From: Lentzea jiangxiensis
GTDB lineage: Bacteria > Actinomycetota > Actinomycetes > Mycobacteriales > Pseudonocardiaceae
Assembly (NCBI RefSeq): GCF_900104175.1
Contig: NZ_FNIX01000003.1
Location: forward strand, 558,001 to 622,000
Length of the DNA: 64,000 bases
Direction of reading: 5' to 3'
Below the pieces are notes generated by a model. The model did not search any database and was not told the origin of the DNA. It was given only the letters and a program-made list of their open reading frames with translations. Both the position numbers and the translations under genes were made by a program. Within the stretch, counting starts at the first letter, position 1. Each line of letters begins with the position of its first letter. Below are positions 41,408 to 49,625 of the stretch, in pieces.

Positions 41408-42505
41408 TTACGGGTTCACAGCCAGGAACAGGAACGCCGCCAGCAGGATCAGGTGGACACCGCCCTGCAGGCGGGTCGCGCGGCCGGGCACCACGGTCAG
41501 CACGCTGACGAGGACCGTGAGCAGCAGCAGGATCATCTGCGTCGAGCCGAGGCCGAGCAGGAGCGGGCCGTCCAGCCAGATCGTCGCCAGCGCGATGGTC
41601 GGGATGGTGAGGCCGATGCTCGCGATGGCCGAGCCGTAGCCGAGGTTGATGCTGGTCTGGATGCGGTCGCGCAGGGCGGCGCGGGCGGCGGCAATGGTCT
41701 CCGGCAGCAGCACCAGCAGGGCGATGACGACGCCGACGAACGACTGGGGGAAGCCGGCGGCGCGCACGCCCGCCTCGATCGCGGGCGACTCGATCTTCGC
41801 GAGGCCGACCACCGCGACCAGCGCGACGAGCAGGAGGCCGAGCGAGGTGAGCGCGGCCTTGCCGCTCGGCGCTTCGGCGTGCTCGTCGACCTCGATCACG
41901 CCCGCCTCGTCGACGGGGAGGAAGAAGTCGCGGTGCCGGACGGTCTGGGTGAACACGAACATCGCGTATAGGCCGAGGGACGCGAACGCGGCGAACGCGA
42001 GCTGCGGCCCGGAGAACTCGGGGCCGGGCGTGCTCGTCGTGAACGTCGGCAGCACGAGCGTGAGCGTGGCGAGCGTCATCACCGTGGCGAGCGCGCCACC
42101 GCTGCCCTCCGCGTTGAACAGGATCGTGTGGTGCTTCAGCGCGCCGAGCAGCAACGCGATGCCGATGATGCCGTTCGTGGTGATCATGACCGCGGCGAAC
42201 ACCGTGTCCCGTGCGAGGGACGACGCCTCCGGCCCGCCGGACACCATCAGCGTGACGATCAGGGCCACCTCGATGATCGTCACCGCGACCGCGAGGACCA
42301 GCGACCCGAACGGCTCCCCCACCCTCAGCGCGACGACCTCCGCGTGGTGCACGGCCGCGAGCACGGTCGCGGCGAGGACCACGGCGACGAGCGCGACGAG
42401 CACGCCCCCGAGTTCGCGCCCCCACGTCAGGACGAGCAGGAGCACGCCGAACGCGGGGGTGATGGTCGTCCAGTGGAGCAGCGGGAAGCGCGGAGCGGCG
42501 GCCAT
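41408..42505 (-). CDS. chaA: Calcium/proton antiporter, CaCA family (ChaA-like)
   Basis: 365 residues from ATG 42505 (MAAAPRFPLLHW); the frame extends further but only into the adjacent terminator hairpin. Eleven or so hydrophobic segments are present. The two inverted alpha repeats carry their key acids: TIIEVALIVTLMVSGG in the first half and VLLPETIAAARAAL in the second. A hydrophilic loop near 200-225 (DEAGVIEVDEHAEAPSG) separates the halves. The family exchanges Ca2+ or Na+/K+ for H+ at the cytoplasmic membrane. Monocistronic, bounded by hairpins on both sides. Confidence 0.87.
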   Translation of the reverse strand: MAAAPRFPLLHWTTITPAFGVLLLVLTWGRELGGVLVALVAVVLAATVLAAVHHAEVVALRVGEPFGSLVLAVAVTIIEVALIVTLMVSGGPEASSLARDTVFAAVMITTNGIIGIALLLGALKHHTILFNAEGSGGALATVMTLATLTLVLPTFTTSTPGPEFSGPQLAFAAFASLGLYAMFVFTQTVRHRDFFLPVDEAGVIEVDEHAEAPSGKAALTSLGLLLVALVAVVGLAKIESPAIEAGVRAAGFPQSFVGVVIALLVLLPETIAAARAALRDRIQTSINLGYGSAIASIGLTIPTIALATIWLDGPLLLGLGSTQMILLLLTVLVSVLTVVPGRATRLQGGVHLILLAAFLFLAVNP

Positions 42506-42571
42506 GATCCAACCCTCGCACACCGGACGGGCCGCCCGCCATTCGACGGAGCACTGGTTCCGGATGCGAGA

Positions 42572-42614
42572 AAATGTGGAGCGGGGCGCCCCTGCCGCGC
42601 CCCGCTCCACATTT
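42572..42614 (-). terminator. Intrinsic terminator of the SSI gene
   Basis: Arms 42572-42588 and 42598-42614 pair perfectly over 17 bp (AAATGTGGAGCGGGGCG and its complement) with a 9-nt loop. Read leftward it starts 23 nt after the inhibitor's stop codon and the stem ends in a T-run (ACATTTTCTC), which is a classic intrinsic terminator for this strand. Confidence 0.85.
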
Positions 42615-42637
42615 CTCGTAGGTGCCGTGTTCGATTC

Positions 42638-43039
42638 CTAGAAATCGAAGAGGGCACCGGTGTGCGCCAGCATGACGCACGAGTTCGGGTAGGTGTGCAC
42701 CTCGTTCACGGGCGCACCTCGCCAGAAACCGAACATCCTCACCTCGACGGGGGCGTAGTGGAACGTGCACGCCCTCCCGTCGGCCTGCATGGCCTGCAGG
42801 TCGGCATCGGCGGACGCCAGCGTCGCGCAGGCGAGGGCCCCACGCGGGTGCTGGTCACCTCGTCCGCAGGTCAGGACGGTTGCCTTGACGGCGTTGCCGT
42901 CGAAGTCCGAGTACTGCGCGGACAGGATCAGCGCCGTGCCCCGCTGTGCGGGTGGGGCGGACGGAGCGGCCTGCGCCGTGCCGGCGAAGGCGAACAGCGA
43001 AACGAGCAGAGCGACGAACGCACAAATGCGGCCGGACAT
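42638..43039 (-). CDS. Subtilisin-inhibitor-like (SSI family) secreted protease inhibitor
   Basis: 133 residues; residues 1-24 are a signal peptide (CAFVALLVSLFAFAGTAQA|AP). The mature ~108 residues fit SSI: ALILSAQYSDF, TLTCG-type ATVLTCGRGDQHPRG, then ACTFHYAPVEVRMFGFWRG and TYPNSCVMLAHTG..FDF. Four cysteines stand at the SSI disulfide positions. By alignment with SSI (P1 Met73 in CPMVYDPV) the reactive bond is Thr-Phe|His-Tyr, so P1 is Phe, suited to subtilisin- or chymotrypsin-like targets. Divergent from the M15 peptidase gene; a strong terminator follows. Confidence 0.88.
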   Translation of the reverse strand: MSGRICAFVALLVSLFAFAGTAQAAPSAPPAQRGTALILSAQYSDFDGNAVKATVLTCGRGDQHPRGALACATLASADADLQAMQADGRACTFHYAPVEVRMFGFWRGAPVNEVHTYPNSCVMLAHTGALFDF

Positions 43040-43283
43040 GAAAGCGGTCCTCCTGAGACCTCATGAAAACGGGCCGGTTCTCGGCCGCCGAGAATGTTGC
43101 CACCCGGATCGGCGGTGGCGAAAGGGGCCAGAAATCGTTCACCGATCACATCTGCGCACTCCGGCGAAAACGAGGCTGGTCCGAACGGATGTGTCGCCCG
43201 CCACGTTCGCCGGGACACAGCTGCCGAAGGACTGTTACGGGTTGCTGACAGACACCGCCGCCGTCCGACGTATTATCCGAATC

Positions 43284-43871
43284 ATGTCCAAGACCTCCAG
43301 ACGCGTCGTGTTCGGCGTTCTCCTGATCGTCACACTCGTGGTTTCCACCGGCGGCGCGCTGGGTTACCTGGGCAGATTGACGCTCGTGTTCGACCGGCAC
43401 GCCGGAAAGCCGCTCGCCATAGTCGAGGAAGTGCCCGGACCGCCCGCGGGACCGCCCTGCCCGATCGACGCGCGGTACTACGACGAGGACCCGGAAGGTC
43501 TTCGTCCCGAGGTGCTGCAGGCGTGGCTCGCGCTGCGCTCCAAGGCCTCTGAGCAGGGCGTCCAGCTCTGCCTGAACGACGGCAAGCGCAGCCGCGGACA
43601 GCAACGGGCCGAGTTCGACGAGGCGGTGGAGAAGTTCGGCACCGAAGAACTCGCGTCGAGGTACGTGCTGAACCCGCCGGACCGTTCGATGCACGTGATC
43701 GGATTCGCGGTCGACATCCAGCCGATCGAATCCGCGAAATGGGTCGAGAAGAACGGCGGCACCCTCGGCTGGTGCCGCCGTTACGAAAACGAGCAGTGGC
43801 ATTTCGAGTACAACTCCGGTTATCCGACCGGAGGCTGCCCCGCCCTCATCCCCAGCGCGACGGGCAGCTGA
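43284..43871 (+). CDS. M15 family D-alanyl-D-alanine carboxypeptidase, membrane anchored
   Basis: 195 residues from ATG 43284. Residues 8-30 are a single N-terminal membrane segment; the rest lies outside the cell. Zinc-site motifs of the VanY/M15 type are complete: H137 and D144 in SMHVIGFAVDI, E170 and H173 in NEQWHFEYN. A paired Cys (PCPID and QLCLND) may form a disulfide. It should trim D-Ala from peptidoglycan stem peptides. There is a TATTAT box 7 nt before the ATG, suggesting a near-leaderless transcript. Longer upstream frames lack a signal and were rejected. Confidence 0.82.
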   Translation: MSKTSRRVVFGVLLIVTLVVSTGGALGYLGRLTLVFDRHAGKPLAIVEEVPGPPAGPPCPIDARYYDEDPEGLRPEVLQAWLALRSKASEQGVQLCLNDGKRSRGQQRAEFDEAVEKFGTEELASRYVLNPPDRSMHVIGFAVDIQPIESAKWVEKNGGTLGWCRRYENEQWHFEYNSGYPTGGCPALIPSATGS

Positions 43872-43899
43872 CCCGTGCGCAAAGGTCCAGACGCCTGAC

Positions 43900-44354
43900 A
43901 TGCGCGGCGGGTTGCGCCGACGTGGCCGTGTCCACGGCGGCATCTCACCCGAGCAGCGCAAGGCCGAGCGCCGGGTGAAGCCGCTCCAGTCGGGACCCGC
44001 GCTCTTCACCGGCACGGGCTTCACGACACTGCTGGACGTGTTCGTGAGCAGCGTGACGGCCGATCCGCGCGCACCGCGCCTGAACTACGTCGAGGCCGTT
44101 GGCATGACTGCCGAGATCGAGTAGCAGCACGTCCGCTGGGTGACGACGTGGGCGGAGTTCGTCGAGTCGGAGGCCCTGCGCGCGGCGGACGCGGGGACGG
44201 CACCGCGCCGGTCGTACCGGCTGACCGCGATCGCGCTGGCCGGGGCGATCACGGGCTGCTGCGCGAGTGGCAGGCGCACGAGCCACCGCTCGACGTGGAC
44301 GAGATCGCCGCGGAGATCCGGGCGCTGGTGCCGGCGGCGATCACTCGGCCGTAA
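43900..44354 (+). pseudogene. tetR-family regulator pseudogene
   Basis: Pieces of one TetR protein are recognisable: the opening ISPEQRKAERRVKPLQSGPAL, then, after a deletion that removes the recognition helix, FVSSVTADPRAPRLNYVEAV, and the C-terminal WAEFVESEALRAADAGTAPR, RLTAIALAGAITG and PPLDVDEIAAEIRALVPAAI. Lesions: loss of about 50 HTH residues after GTGFTT; an in-frame TAG at 44122-44124; and a one-base loss near 44258 that moves LLREWQAHE into another frame. The stop at 44352-44354 is that of the restored frame. No function expected. Confidence 0.8.
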
Positions 44355-44437
44355 GGGTGTTCGGCCGCGGAAGCGCCCGCGGCCGCCCTGACCCGCTCGT
44401 ACGGTTCGGGCATGGTCGAGACTCCCGGCCCCGCCCG

Positions 44438-45856
44438 GTGACGCGCCCCGTCACCGCGGTCGCCGTCGTCACCGTCTACGTCGCCCTGGTGCTCACGATC
44501 ACCGCGGGCATCGAGCTCCGCGTGCGTGACGGCTTCCGAGACGCGCCCGTGCACCACGCGGCCTTCCTCGCCGCCCTCGACCGCGGCTCGGCGCGGGACG
44601 CCACCGAGGCCGCCCGCTGGTTCACCGGCAACGGGCCCGCGTCCAGCCGGACCCGTGCCTCGATCTCGCTGGCCACGAGCGCCGCCGAGGACGGTGAGTT
44701 CGACCTGGCCCGCCGGTTCGTCCGCGACCTGCCGGCGGCCGTCGAGCGCGATCAGGCGAACCTCGACCGCAAGACCCGGCAGGCGTGGTCAGCTGCCTGG
44801 CCGTGGCTGGTCTTGGGCGGTCTCCTCGGCGCGGTCGCGATCGTGCTGCGCGGCCGGCGCCGTGCCGCCAGCGCCGAGGTCGTCGAGCTGGTCAGCCGGT
44901 TCGTGCCGCCGAGGCCTCGCTGGCGGCGGCCGGTGTTCCTGGTGGTCACCTCGACCGGCTACCTGGTGTTCGTGGCAGGGTTCCTCGGCATCGTCGCGGC
45001 GACGAGGGCCTACCGGCTGTCGTGGGCGGTGCGCGGGTGGCTCCTGGTGGGCGGCGTGGTCGCCCTCGTCCTCGCTTACCGGGTCCTGAAGTACTCCCGG
45101 CCGCGATCGGCGCGCGGGGCGGTCCAGGCGTTGCGCGCGGACAGCCGCAGACCCGTGCTGTACCTGCGCGGGTTCGGCGACGACCGGCACGCGGCCCGGA
45201 TCGACGAGATCCCCGGCGCGCTGGCGCAGGGCCTGGTCGGACTTCACTCGCGCGAGGAGCAGCTGGTCGGCGCACTCGGGGCGTTCGGGCCCGTCATCGC
45301 GGTGGGACGGCCGGGCGAGCCGTTGCCGCACCTCGGGGCGGCGCGGTTCTACCTGCCGTTCGACGACTGGCAGCCGGGCGTGCGGAGGTTGATGGACCTG
45401 TCGCAGCTGATCGTGCTGAGACTCGGTGAGGGCGAGGGCCTGTGGTGGGAGGTCGAGCAGGCGAGCACGACGCAGCCGCCCGCCAAGCTGGTGCTGCTGC
45501 TCCCCGGCGAGCACGACGGTCCCGCGCAGCGGCTGGACGAACACCTGCCGAAGCCGGTCGGGCTGCGCGGCGTCGTGACCGGGCAGTGGACGTCGGCGGT
45601 CGTCGTGTTCGACCGGGACTGGAACCCGCACGTGGAGGCCGTGGGGCCGTTTCCCGGCGAGAAGAACAACATCGGCCCGCCGGTGTTCCACGTCGCCCGG
45701 GCGTTGCAGAGGGCGCTGGCGTCGGCCGGGACGCGCAAGCGGGCGCTCGGGCCGCGCAGCAACCGGCCGATGCTCGCGGTGTTCGCCAAGGCCGCGCTGC
45801 TCGTCCCCGCCGGGTTCCTGGCCGTGCACTTCCTGCGGTTCGTCTTCCTGTGGTGA
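44438..45856 (+). CDS. Five-pass membrane protein with a conserved cytosolic domain
   Basis: 472 residues from GTG 44438 (MTRPVTAVAVVTVYVALVLT). Hydrophobic segments lie near 5-25, 120-138, 165-190, 195-215 and 445-470. Between the fourth and fifth lies a ~220-residue soluble domain: RPVLYLRGFGDDRHAARIDE, REEQLVGALGAFGPVIAVGR, LGAARFYLPFDDWQPGVRRL and LIVLRLGEGEGLWWEVEQA. I have the impression of a TIR-like, nucleotide-binding Rossmann fold common in bacterial membrane proteins of unknown role, but I cannot name the family. The following lipoprotein gene starts 45 nt later. Confidence 0.72.
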   Translation: MTRPVTAVAVVTVYVALVLTITAGIELRVRDGFRDAPVHHAAFLAALDRGSARDATEAARWFTGNGPASSRTRASISLATSAAEDGEFDLARRFVRDLPAAVERDQANLDRKTRQAWSAAWPWLVLGGLLGAVAIVLRGRRRAASAEVVELVSRFVPPRPRWRRPVFLVVTSTGYLVFVAGFLGIVAATRAYRLSWAVRGWLLVGGVVALVLAYRVLKYSRPRSARGAVQALRADSRRPVLYLRGFGDDRHAARIDEIPGALAQGLVGLHSREEQLVGALGAFGPVIAVGRPGEPLPHLGAARFYLPFDDWQPGVRRLMDLSQLIVLRLGEGEGLWWEVEQASTTQPPAKLVLLLPGEHDGPAQRLDEHLPKPVGLRGVVTGQWTSAVVVFDRDWNPHVEAVGPFPGEKNNIGPPVFHVARALQRALASAGTRKRALGPRSNRPMLAVFAKAALLVPAGFLAVHFLRFVFLW

Positions 45857-45901
45857 GGCTCGCGCTGAACCGTCGCCGGGCCGCCATCCGTAAGCCCGGG
45901 C

Positions 45902-46408
45902 GTGAGCCGCATCGCCGTCTTCGCCCTGCTCCTCGCCTGCCTAGGCGCCTGTTCGGCCGAACCTCCGCAGGAGACCGCCTCGCCGGAGGCGCTGGAGGCC
46001 GCGGCCGGACCCGTCGCGGGCCCGGCGGTCGTGCTGCCGGGCGACATCGCGAAGCTGCGGGTGGAGCAGTCGCCGGCGGTGGGTCCCGTCGTCGCCGACC
46101 GCCAGCACTACACGCTCTACTTCACCACCGACGACGGCACCGACCCGCCCCAGCCGACCTGCCTCGAACCCGAGTGCACGCTCGTGTGGGTGCCGCTGCT
46201 CGCGAAGGGCGGCCAGTTCGACGCCCCCTCGCTCGACCGGGAGCTCCTCGGCACCGTGCGGCGGCCGGACGGCACGGAGCAGGTCACGATCGGCGGCAAA
46301 CCGGTGTACCGCCACGTCGACGACGAGCAGGCGGGCGACGCGGTGGGCCACGGCGTCGACGGCAAGTGGTTCGCCATCTCCCCTGCCGGAACGAAGGCCA
46401 CCCGCTAG
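45902..46408 (+). CDS. Lipoprotein with 'secreted repeat' (PF03640-type) domain
   Basis: 168 residues from GTG 45902. The signal ends in a lipobox, LGAC (Cys17), so the protein is probably lipid-anchored outside the membrane. Two copies of the secreted-repeat pattern are seen: HYTLYFTTDDGTDPPQPTC..C..VWVPLLA and VRRPDGTEQVTIGGKPVYRH followed by VDGKWFAISPAG. The family (COG4315) has no firm function; a link to redox or haem has been proposed for some members. It is co-directional with the membrane protein upstream. Confidence 0.82.
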   Translation: MSRIAVFALLLACLGACSAEPPQETASPEALEAAAGPVAGPAVVLPGDIAKLRVEQSPAVGPVVADRQHYTLYFTTDDGTDPPQPTCLEPECTLVWVPLLAKGGQFDAPSLDRELLGTVRRPDGTEQVTIGGKPVYRHVDDEQAGDAVGHGVDGKWFAISPAGTKATR

Positions 46409-46582
46409 CGCGGCGAACGTTCGTCACGCCTGACCGCGACAGGGCGTCACACCCGCACGACGCACCGGAACCGGCTGCTGTCCGGAGTAGCGGGCATGTC
46501 GCGTTCGTGTTGCTGGAACGATTCGTTTGTACCGGAAATCAAAAAACCGGTTTCGCCCGGAACCGGTTTCAGGTATCAACTG

Positions 46583-46596
46583 TGAGAGCGCTCTCA
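46583..46596. promoter_or_regulatory. CebR/LacI-type operator before the GH3 gene
   Basis: TGAGAGCGCTCTCA is a perfect 14-bp palindrome with the central GAGCGCTC core of CebR sites (TGGGAGCGCTCCCA in Streptomyces). It ends 37 nt before the beta-glucosidase start, where a repressor would block transcription. Two AACCGGTTT palindromes lie just upstream (about 46543-46568). Cello-oligosaccharide induction is the natural inference; no cebR gene is in view. Confidence 0.75.
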
Positions 46597-46633
46597 TAGA
46601 CGCTGCCGCCGCACGAGCCCTCTCGGAGACCAC

Positions 46634-48874
46634 ATGGATCGCGACGACGTGCCCTACCTCGACGCCACGCTGCCGACCGCGGAGCGGGTCGCGGACCTGC
46701 TCGGCCGCATGACACCGGCCGAGAAGGTCGGCCAGATGATGCAGCTGGACTCGAGGGAGGACCTGGACGACCACGTGCTGCGCAAGCACGTCGGCTCGAT
46801 CCTGCACACCTCGCCCGAGCGGGTGCTGCGCGCCCAGGACCTCACCACCCGGACACGGCTGCGCATCCCGCTGCTGATCGCCGAGGACTGCATCCACGGC
46901 CACTCGTTCTACGAGGGCGCCACGATCTTCCCGACGCAGCTCGGCATGGCGGCGAGCTGGGACCCCGGGCTCGTCGAGCAGGTCGCCCGCGTCACCGCCG
47001 TGGAGGCCGCCGCCACCGGCGTGCACTGGACGTTCTCACCGGTGCTGTGCATCGCCCGCGACCTGCGCTGGGGCCGCGTGGACGAGACGTTCGGCGAGGA
47101 CCCGGTGCTGATCGGCGAGCTCGCGGCGGCCATGGTCCGCGGCTACCAGGGCGACGGCCTCGGCGACGAGACGGCGATCCTCGCGACCGCCAAGCACTTC
47201 GCCGGGTACTCCGAGACCCAGGGCGGCCGGGACGCGAGCGAGGCGGACCTGTCGCGGCGCAAGCTGCGGTCGTGGTTCCTGCCGCCGTTCGAGCGGGTCG
47301 CCCGCGAGGGTTGCGCCACGTTCATGCTCGGCTACCAGTCCACCGACGGCGTGCCGATCACGGTGAACTCGTGGCTGCTCGACGAGGTGCTGCGCGGCGA
47401 GTGGGGGTACCAGGGCACCCTGATCACCGACTGGGACAACGTCGGCCGCATGGTCTGGGAGCAGAAGCTGCAGCCCGACCACATGCACGCCGCCGCGGCC
47501 GCCGTGAAGGCCGGCAACGACATGATCATGACGACGCCGCAGTTCTTCGAGGGCGCGCTGCAGGCCGTCGAGGAAGGCCTGCTGGCGGAGTCCGACCTCG
47601 ACCGCGCCGTCACCCGCATCCTGACGCTGAAGTTCGACCTCGGCCTGTTCGAGAACCCGCGCAGGCCCGACGCCGAGCGCCAGCGCACGATGATCAACCA
47701 CGACGACCACGTGGCGCTGAACCTGCAGGTCGCACGGCGTTCGCTGGTGCTGCTGCGCAACGACGGCGTGCTGCCGTTCGCAAAGCCGAAGGGCAAGATC
47801 GCGGTCGTCGGCCCCCTCGCCGACGACGCGCAGACCCAGCTCGGCGACTGGGCGGGCTCGTCCGGCCAGGCCGACTGGCTGCCGAACGGCCACCCGCGCG
47901 AGATGATCACGACCGTCCTGGACGGCCTGCGTGAACTGTCGTCGCAGGAGGTCACGTACGCCCGCGGCGCCGACATCCTCACGCTGGAGCCGGACCCCGA
48001 GGGCGACACGTTCCCCGACGGTCAGCCGCGCCCGCCGGTTGTGAAGGCCTGCGCTCCGGACACGAACCTGATCGCCGAGGCCGTCGCGGCCGCGCGGGAC
48101 GCCGACTACGTGGTGGCCGTCGTCGGTGACCAGATCGAGCTGGTCGGCGAGGGACGATCCACCGCCACGCTGGACCTGATCGGGGGCCAGATCGCGCTGC
48201 TCGACGCGCTCGCCGAGACGGGCACGCCGCTCGTCGTGGTGCTGCTCGCGTCGAAGCCGCTGGTCCTGCCCGAGTCGGCGCGCAACGCCGCCGCGCTGCT
48301 GTGGGTCGCGAACCCCGGCATGCAGGGCGGCCGCGCGATCGCCGAGGTGCTGCACGGGCTGGTCGAGCCCAGCGGCCGCCTGCCGATCTCGTTCGCCGCG
48401 CACGCCGGTCAGCAGCCGACGTACTACAACCAGATCCGCGGCCAGCACGGCACGCGCTACGCCGACCTGACTCAGGAGCCGGCGTTCGCGTTCGGCGAGG
48501 GCCTGTCGTACACGACGGTCGAGTACGGCGACCTGCTGGTGGAGACGGCGGTGCTGCGCCCGGACGAGACCGTCAGGGCGTGCATCGAGCTGACGAACAC
48601 CGGGTCACGGCCGTCGCGGGAGACCGTGCAGGTCTACGTCAGCGATGCCGTCACGTCGGTGAGCTGGGCGGACAAGGAGCTGAAGACGTTCAAGCAGGTC
48701 GACGTCGAGCCCGGCCGGACGGTGAAGGTGGACCTGGAGCTCCCCGTGGCCGCGTGCACGATCGTCGACGCGGCGGGCAACCGGGTGGTCGAGCCCGGCG
48801 AGTTCGTCCTGCTGGTGGGCCCGAACTCCAAGGACCTCCGCCGCGCCGAGTTCACCGTGAAGCCGCTGTGTTGA
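46634..48874 (+). CDS. Glycoside hydrolase family 3, beta-glucosidase
   Basis: 746 residues with CGGAGA before ATG. GH3 layout: N-terminal TIM barrel (PAEKVGQMMQLDSRE, LLIAEDCIHGHSFYEGATIF, AKHFAGYSETQGGRDASEAD), nucleophile D266 in GTLITDWDNVG, then the alpha/beta sandwich (KIAVVGPLADDAQTQLGDWA, VVAVVGDQIELVGEGRSTA) and a C-terminal FnIII-like domain (TNTGSRPSRETVQVYVSD). No signal peptide, so it acts inside the cell on imported oligosaccharides. A CebR-like operator stands upstream, pointing to cellobiose or cellodextrin use. The 3' end overlaps the convergent biosynthetic operon by 23 nt. Confidence 0.9.
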   Translation: MDRDDVPYLDATLPTAERVADLLGRMTPAEKVGQMMQLDSREDLDDHVLRKHVGSILHTSPERVLRAQDLTTRTRLRIPLLIAEDCIHGHSFYEGATIFPTQLGMAASWDPGLVEQVARVTAVEAAATGVHWTFSPVLCIARDLRWGRVDETFGEDPVLIGELAAAMVRGYQGDGLGDETAILATAKHFAGYSETQGGRDASEADLSRRKLRSWFLPPFERVAREGCATFMLGYQSTDGVPITVNSWLLDEVLRGEWGYQGTLITDWDNVGRMVWEQKLQPDHMHAAAAAVKAGNDMIMTTPQFFEGALQAVEEGLLAESDLDRAVTRILTLKFDLGLFENPRRPDAERQRTMINHDDHVALNLQVARRSLVLLRNDGVLPFAKPKGKIAVVGPLADDAQTQLGDWAGSSGQADWLPNGHPREMITTVLDGLRELSSQEVTYARGADILTLEPDPEGDTFPDGQPRPPVVKACAPDTNLIAEAVAAARDADYVVAVVGDQIELVGEGRSTATLDLIGGQIALLDALAETGTPLVVVLLASKPLVLPESARNAAALLWVANPGMQGGRAIAEVLHGLVEPSGRLPISFAAHAGQQPTYYNQIRGQHGTRYADLTQEPAFAFGEGLSYTTVEYGDLLVETAVLRPDETVRACIELTNTGSRPSRETVQVYVSDAVTSVSWADKELKTFKQVDVEPGRTVKVDLELPVAACTIVDAAGNRVVEPGEFVLLVGPNSKDLRRAEFTVKPLC

Positions 48875-49625
48875 AGGGACCGGGAACGATCGTGAGGTAG
48901 CGGGGAGGGACCTCCACCGCCTTCGTGATCGCCTTCTTGACCGCCGGGACCAGGTCCGCGTCGACGAGTGCGACAGCGGGCCTGCCCGGCGGGTCGACCA
49001 GCGTGCTCGCCCCTCGTGCGCCGGCCCGGAGGGCGGCCCGCACCACGGCGTCCTGCTCGGGGTCCGGGTCCTGGGCCCGGTGGTACGCCGTCAGAGCGGC
49101 GCCCAGGTCGTCGAGGTCGGCGGTGAACGGCCGTTCCCGCTGCGGTTCCCCGCGCCTGGTCCTCGTGTCGACGACGAGCAGCCGTTGCCCCGGCAGGTCG
49201 AGCGCTGCCGCGTGGGGTTCGTCGAACGGCGTGCCCGCGAGGTCTCGCAGCGCCAGCCCCACCGCGGTCCTCAGGGCCTCGGCGGCGGACAGCCCACTCC
49301 CCTGCGGCAGGTCCACGCTGCACATCAGCGTGGCGCCGCCGGTGGCCTCCACCCCCGCCGCCCACGCCGGGACGTCGCCGGACGGCAGCAGGGCGCGTTC
49401 GACCGGCCGGTTCACCGACACGAGCTCGAGCAGGCCGTCGTCCCGCCCGTCCCCCGCCACGATCGCACCCCACTTGGCGGGCACCTTCACCGCGCCGCCG
49501 AGCAGGTTCAGCACGCCCGGCGCGTACCAGACGCCCCGGGCGGGCCTTCCGAACGTGCGCCGGAACGCGTGCGGCACCAGCCTCAGCTCCGGCGCCAGCT
49601 CGGGCCTGTCCGCGAGGTCCGTCAT
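48852..49625 (-). CDS. Short GHMP-kinase-like protein (galactokinase-like N-terminal half)
   Basis: 257 residues. YAPGVLNLLGGAVKVPAKWG corresponds to the galactokinase opening APGRVNLIGEH, and CSVDLPQGSGLSAAEALRTA to the ATP-loop motif LPxGxGLSSSAA. In both, key residues differ: the first has lost the GEH, and the loop has AA/E where two serines are usual. The third GHMP motif (GGGFGG-like) is absent and the protein is ~120 residues shorter than galactokinases. It may be a degenerate, non-catalytic relative or a specialised kinase. It is the last gene of the lipid-synthase operon; its ATG overlaps the methyltransferase stop by 4 nt. Confidence 0.65.
   Translation of the reverse strand: MTDLADRPELAPELRLVPHAFRRTFGRPARGVWYAPGVLNLLGGAVKVPAKWGAIVAGDGRDDGLLELVSVNRPVERALLPSGDVPAWAAGVEATGGATLMCSVDLPQGSGLSAAEALRTAVGLALRDLAGTPFDEPHAAALDLPGQRLLVVDTRTRRGEPQRERPFTADLDDLGAALTAYHRAQDPDPEQDAVVRAALRAGARGASTLVDPPGRPAVALVDADLVPAVKKAITKAVEVPPRYLTIVPGPFNTAASR

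Noticed and set aside
44267-44437. A longer start for the membrane protein at 44438
   Set aside because: The extension overlaps the tetR pseudogene's tail, is polar and Arg-rich, and would bury the first membrane helix.
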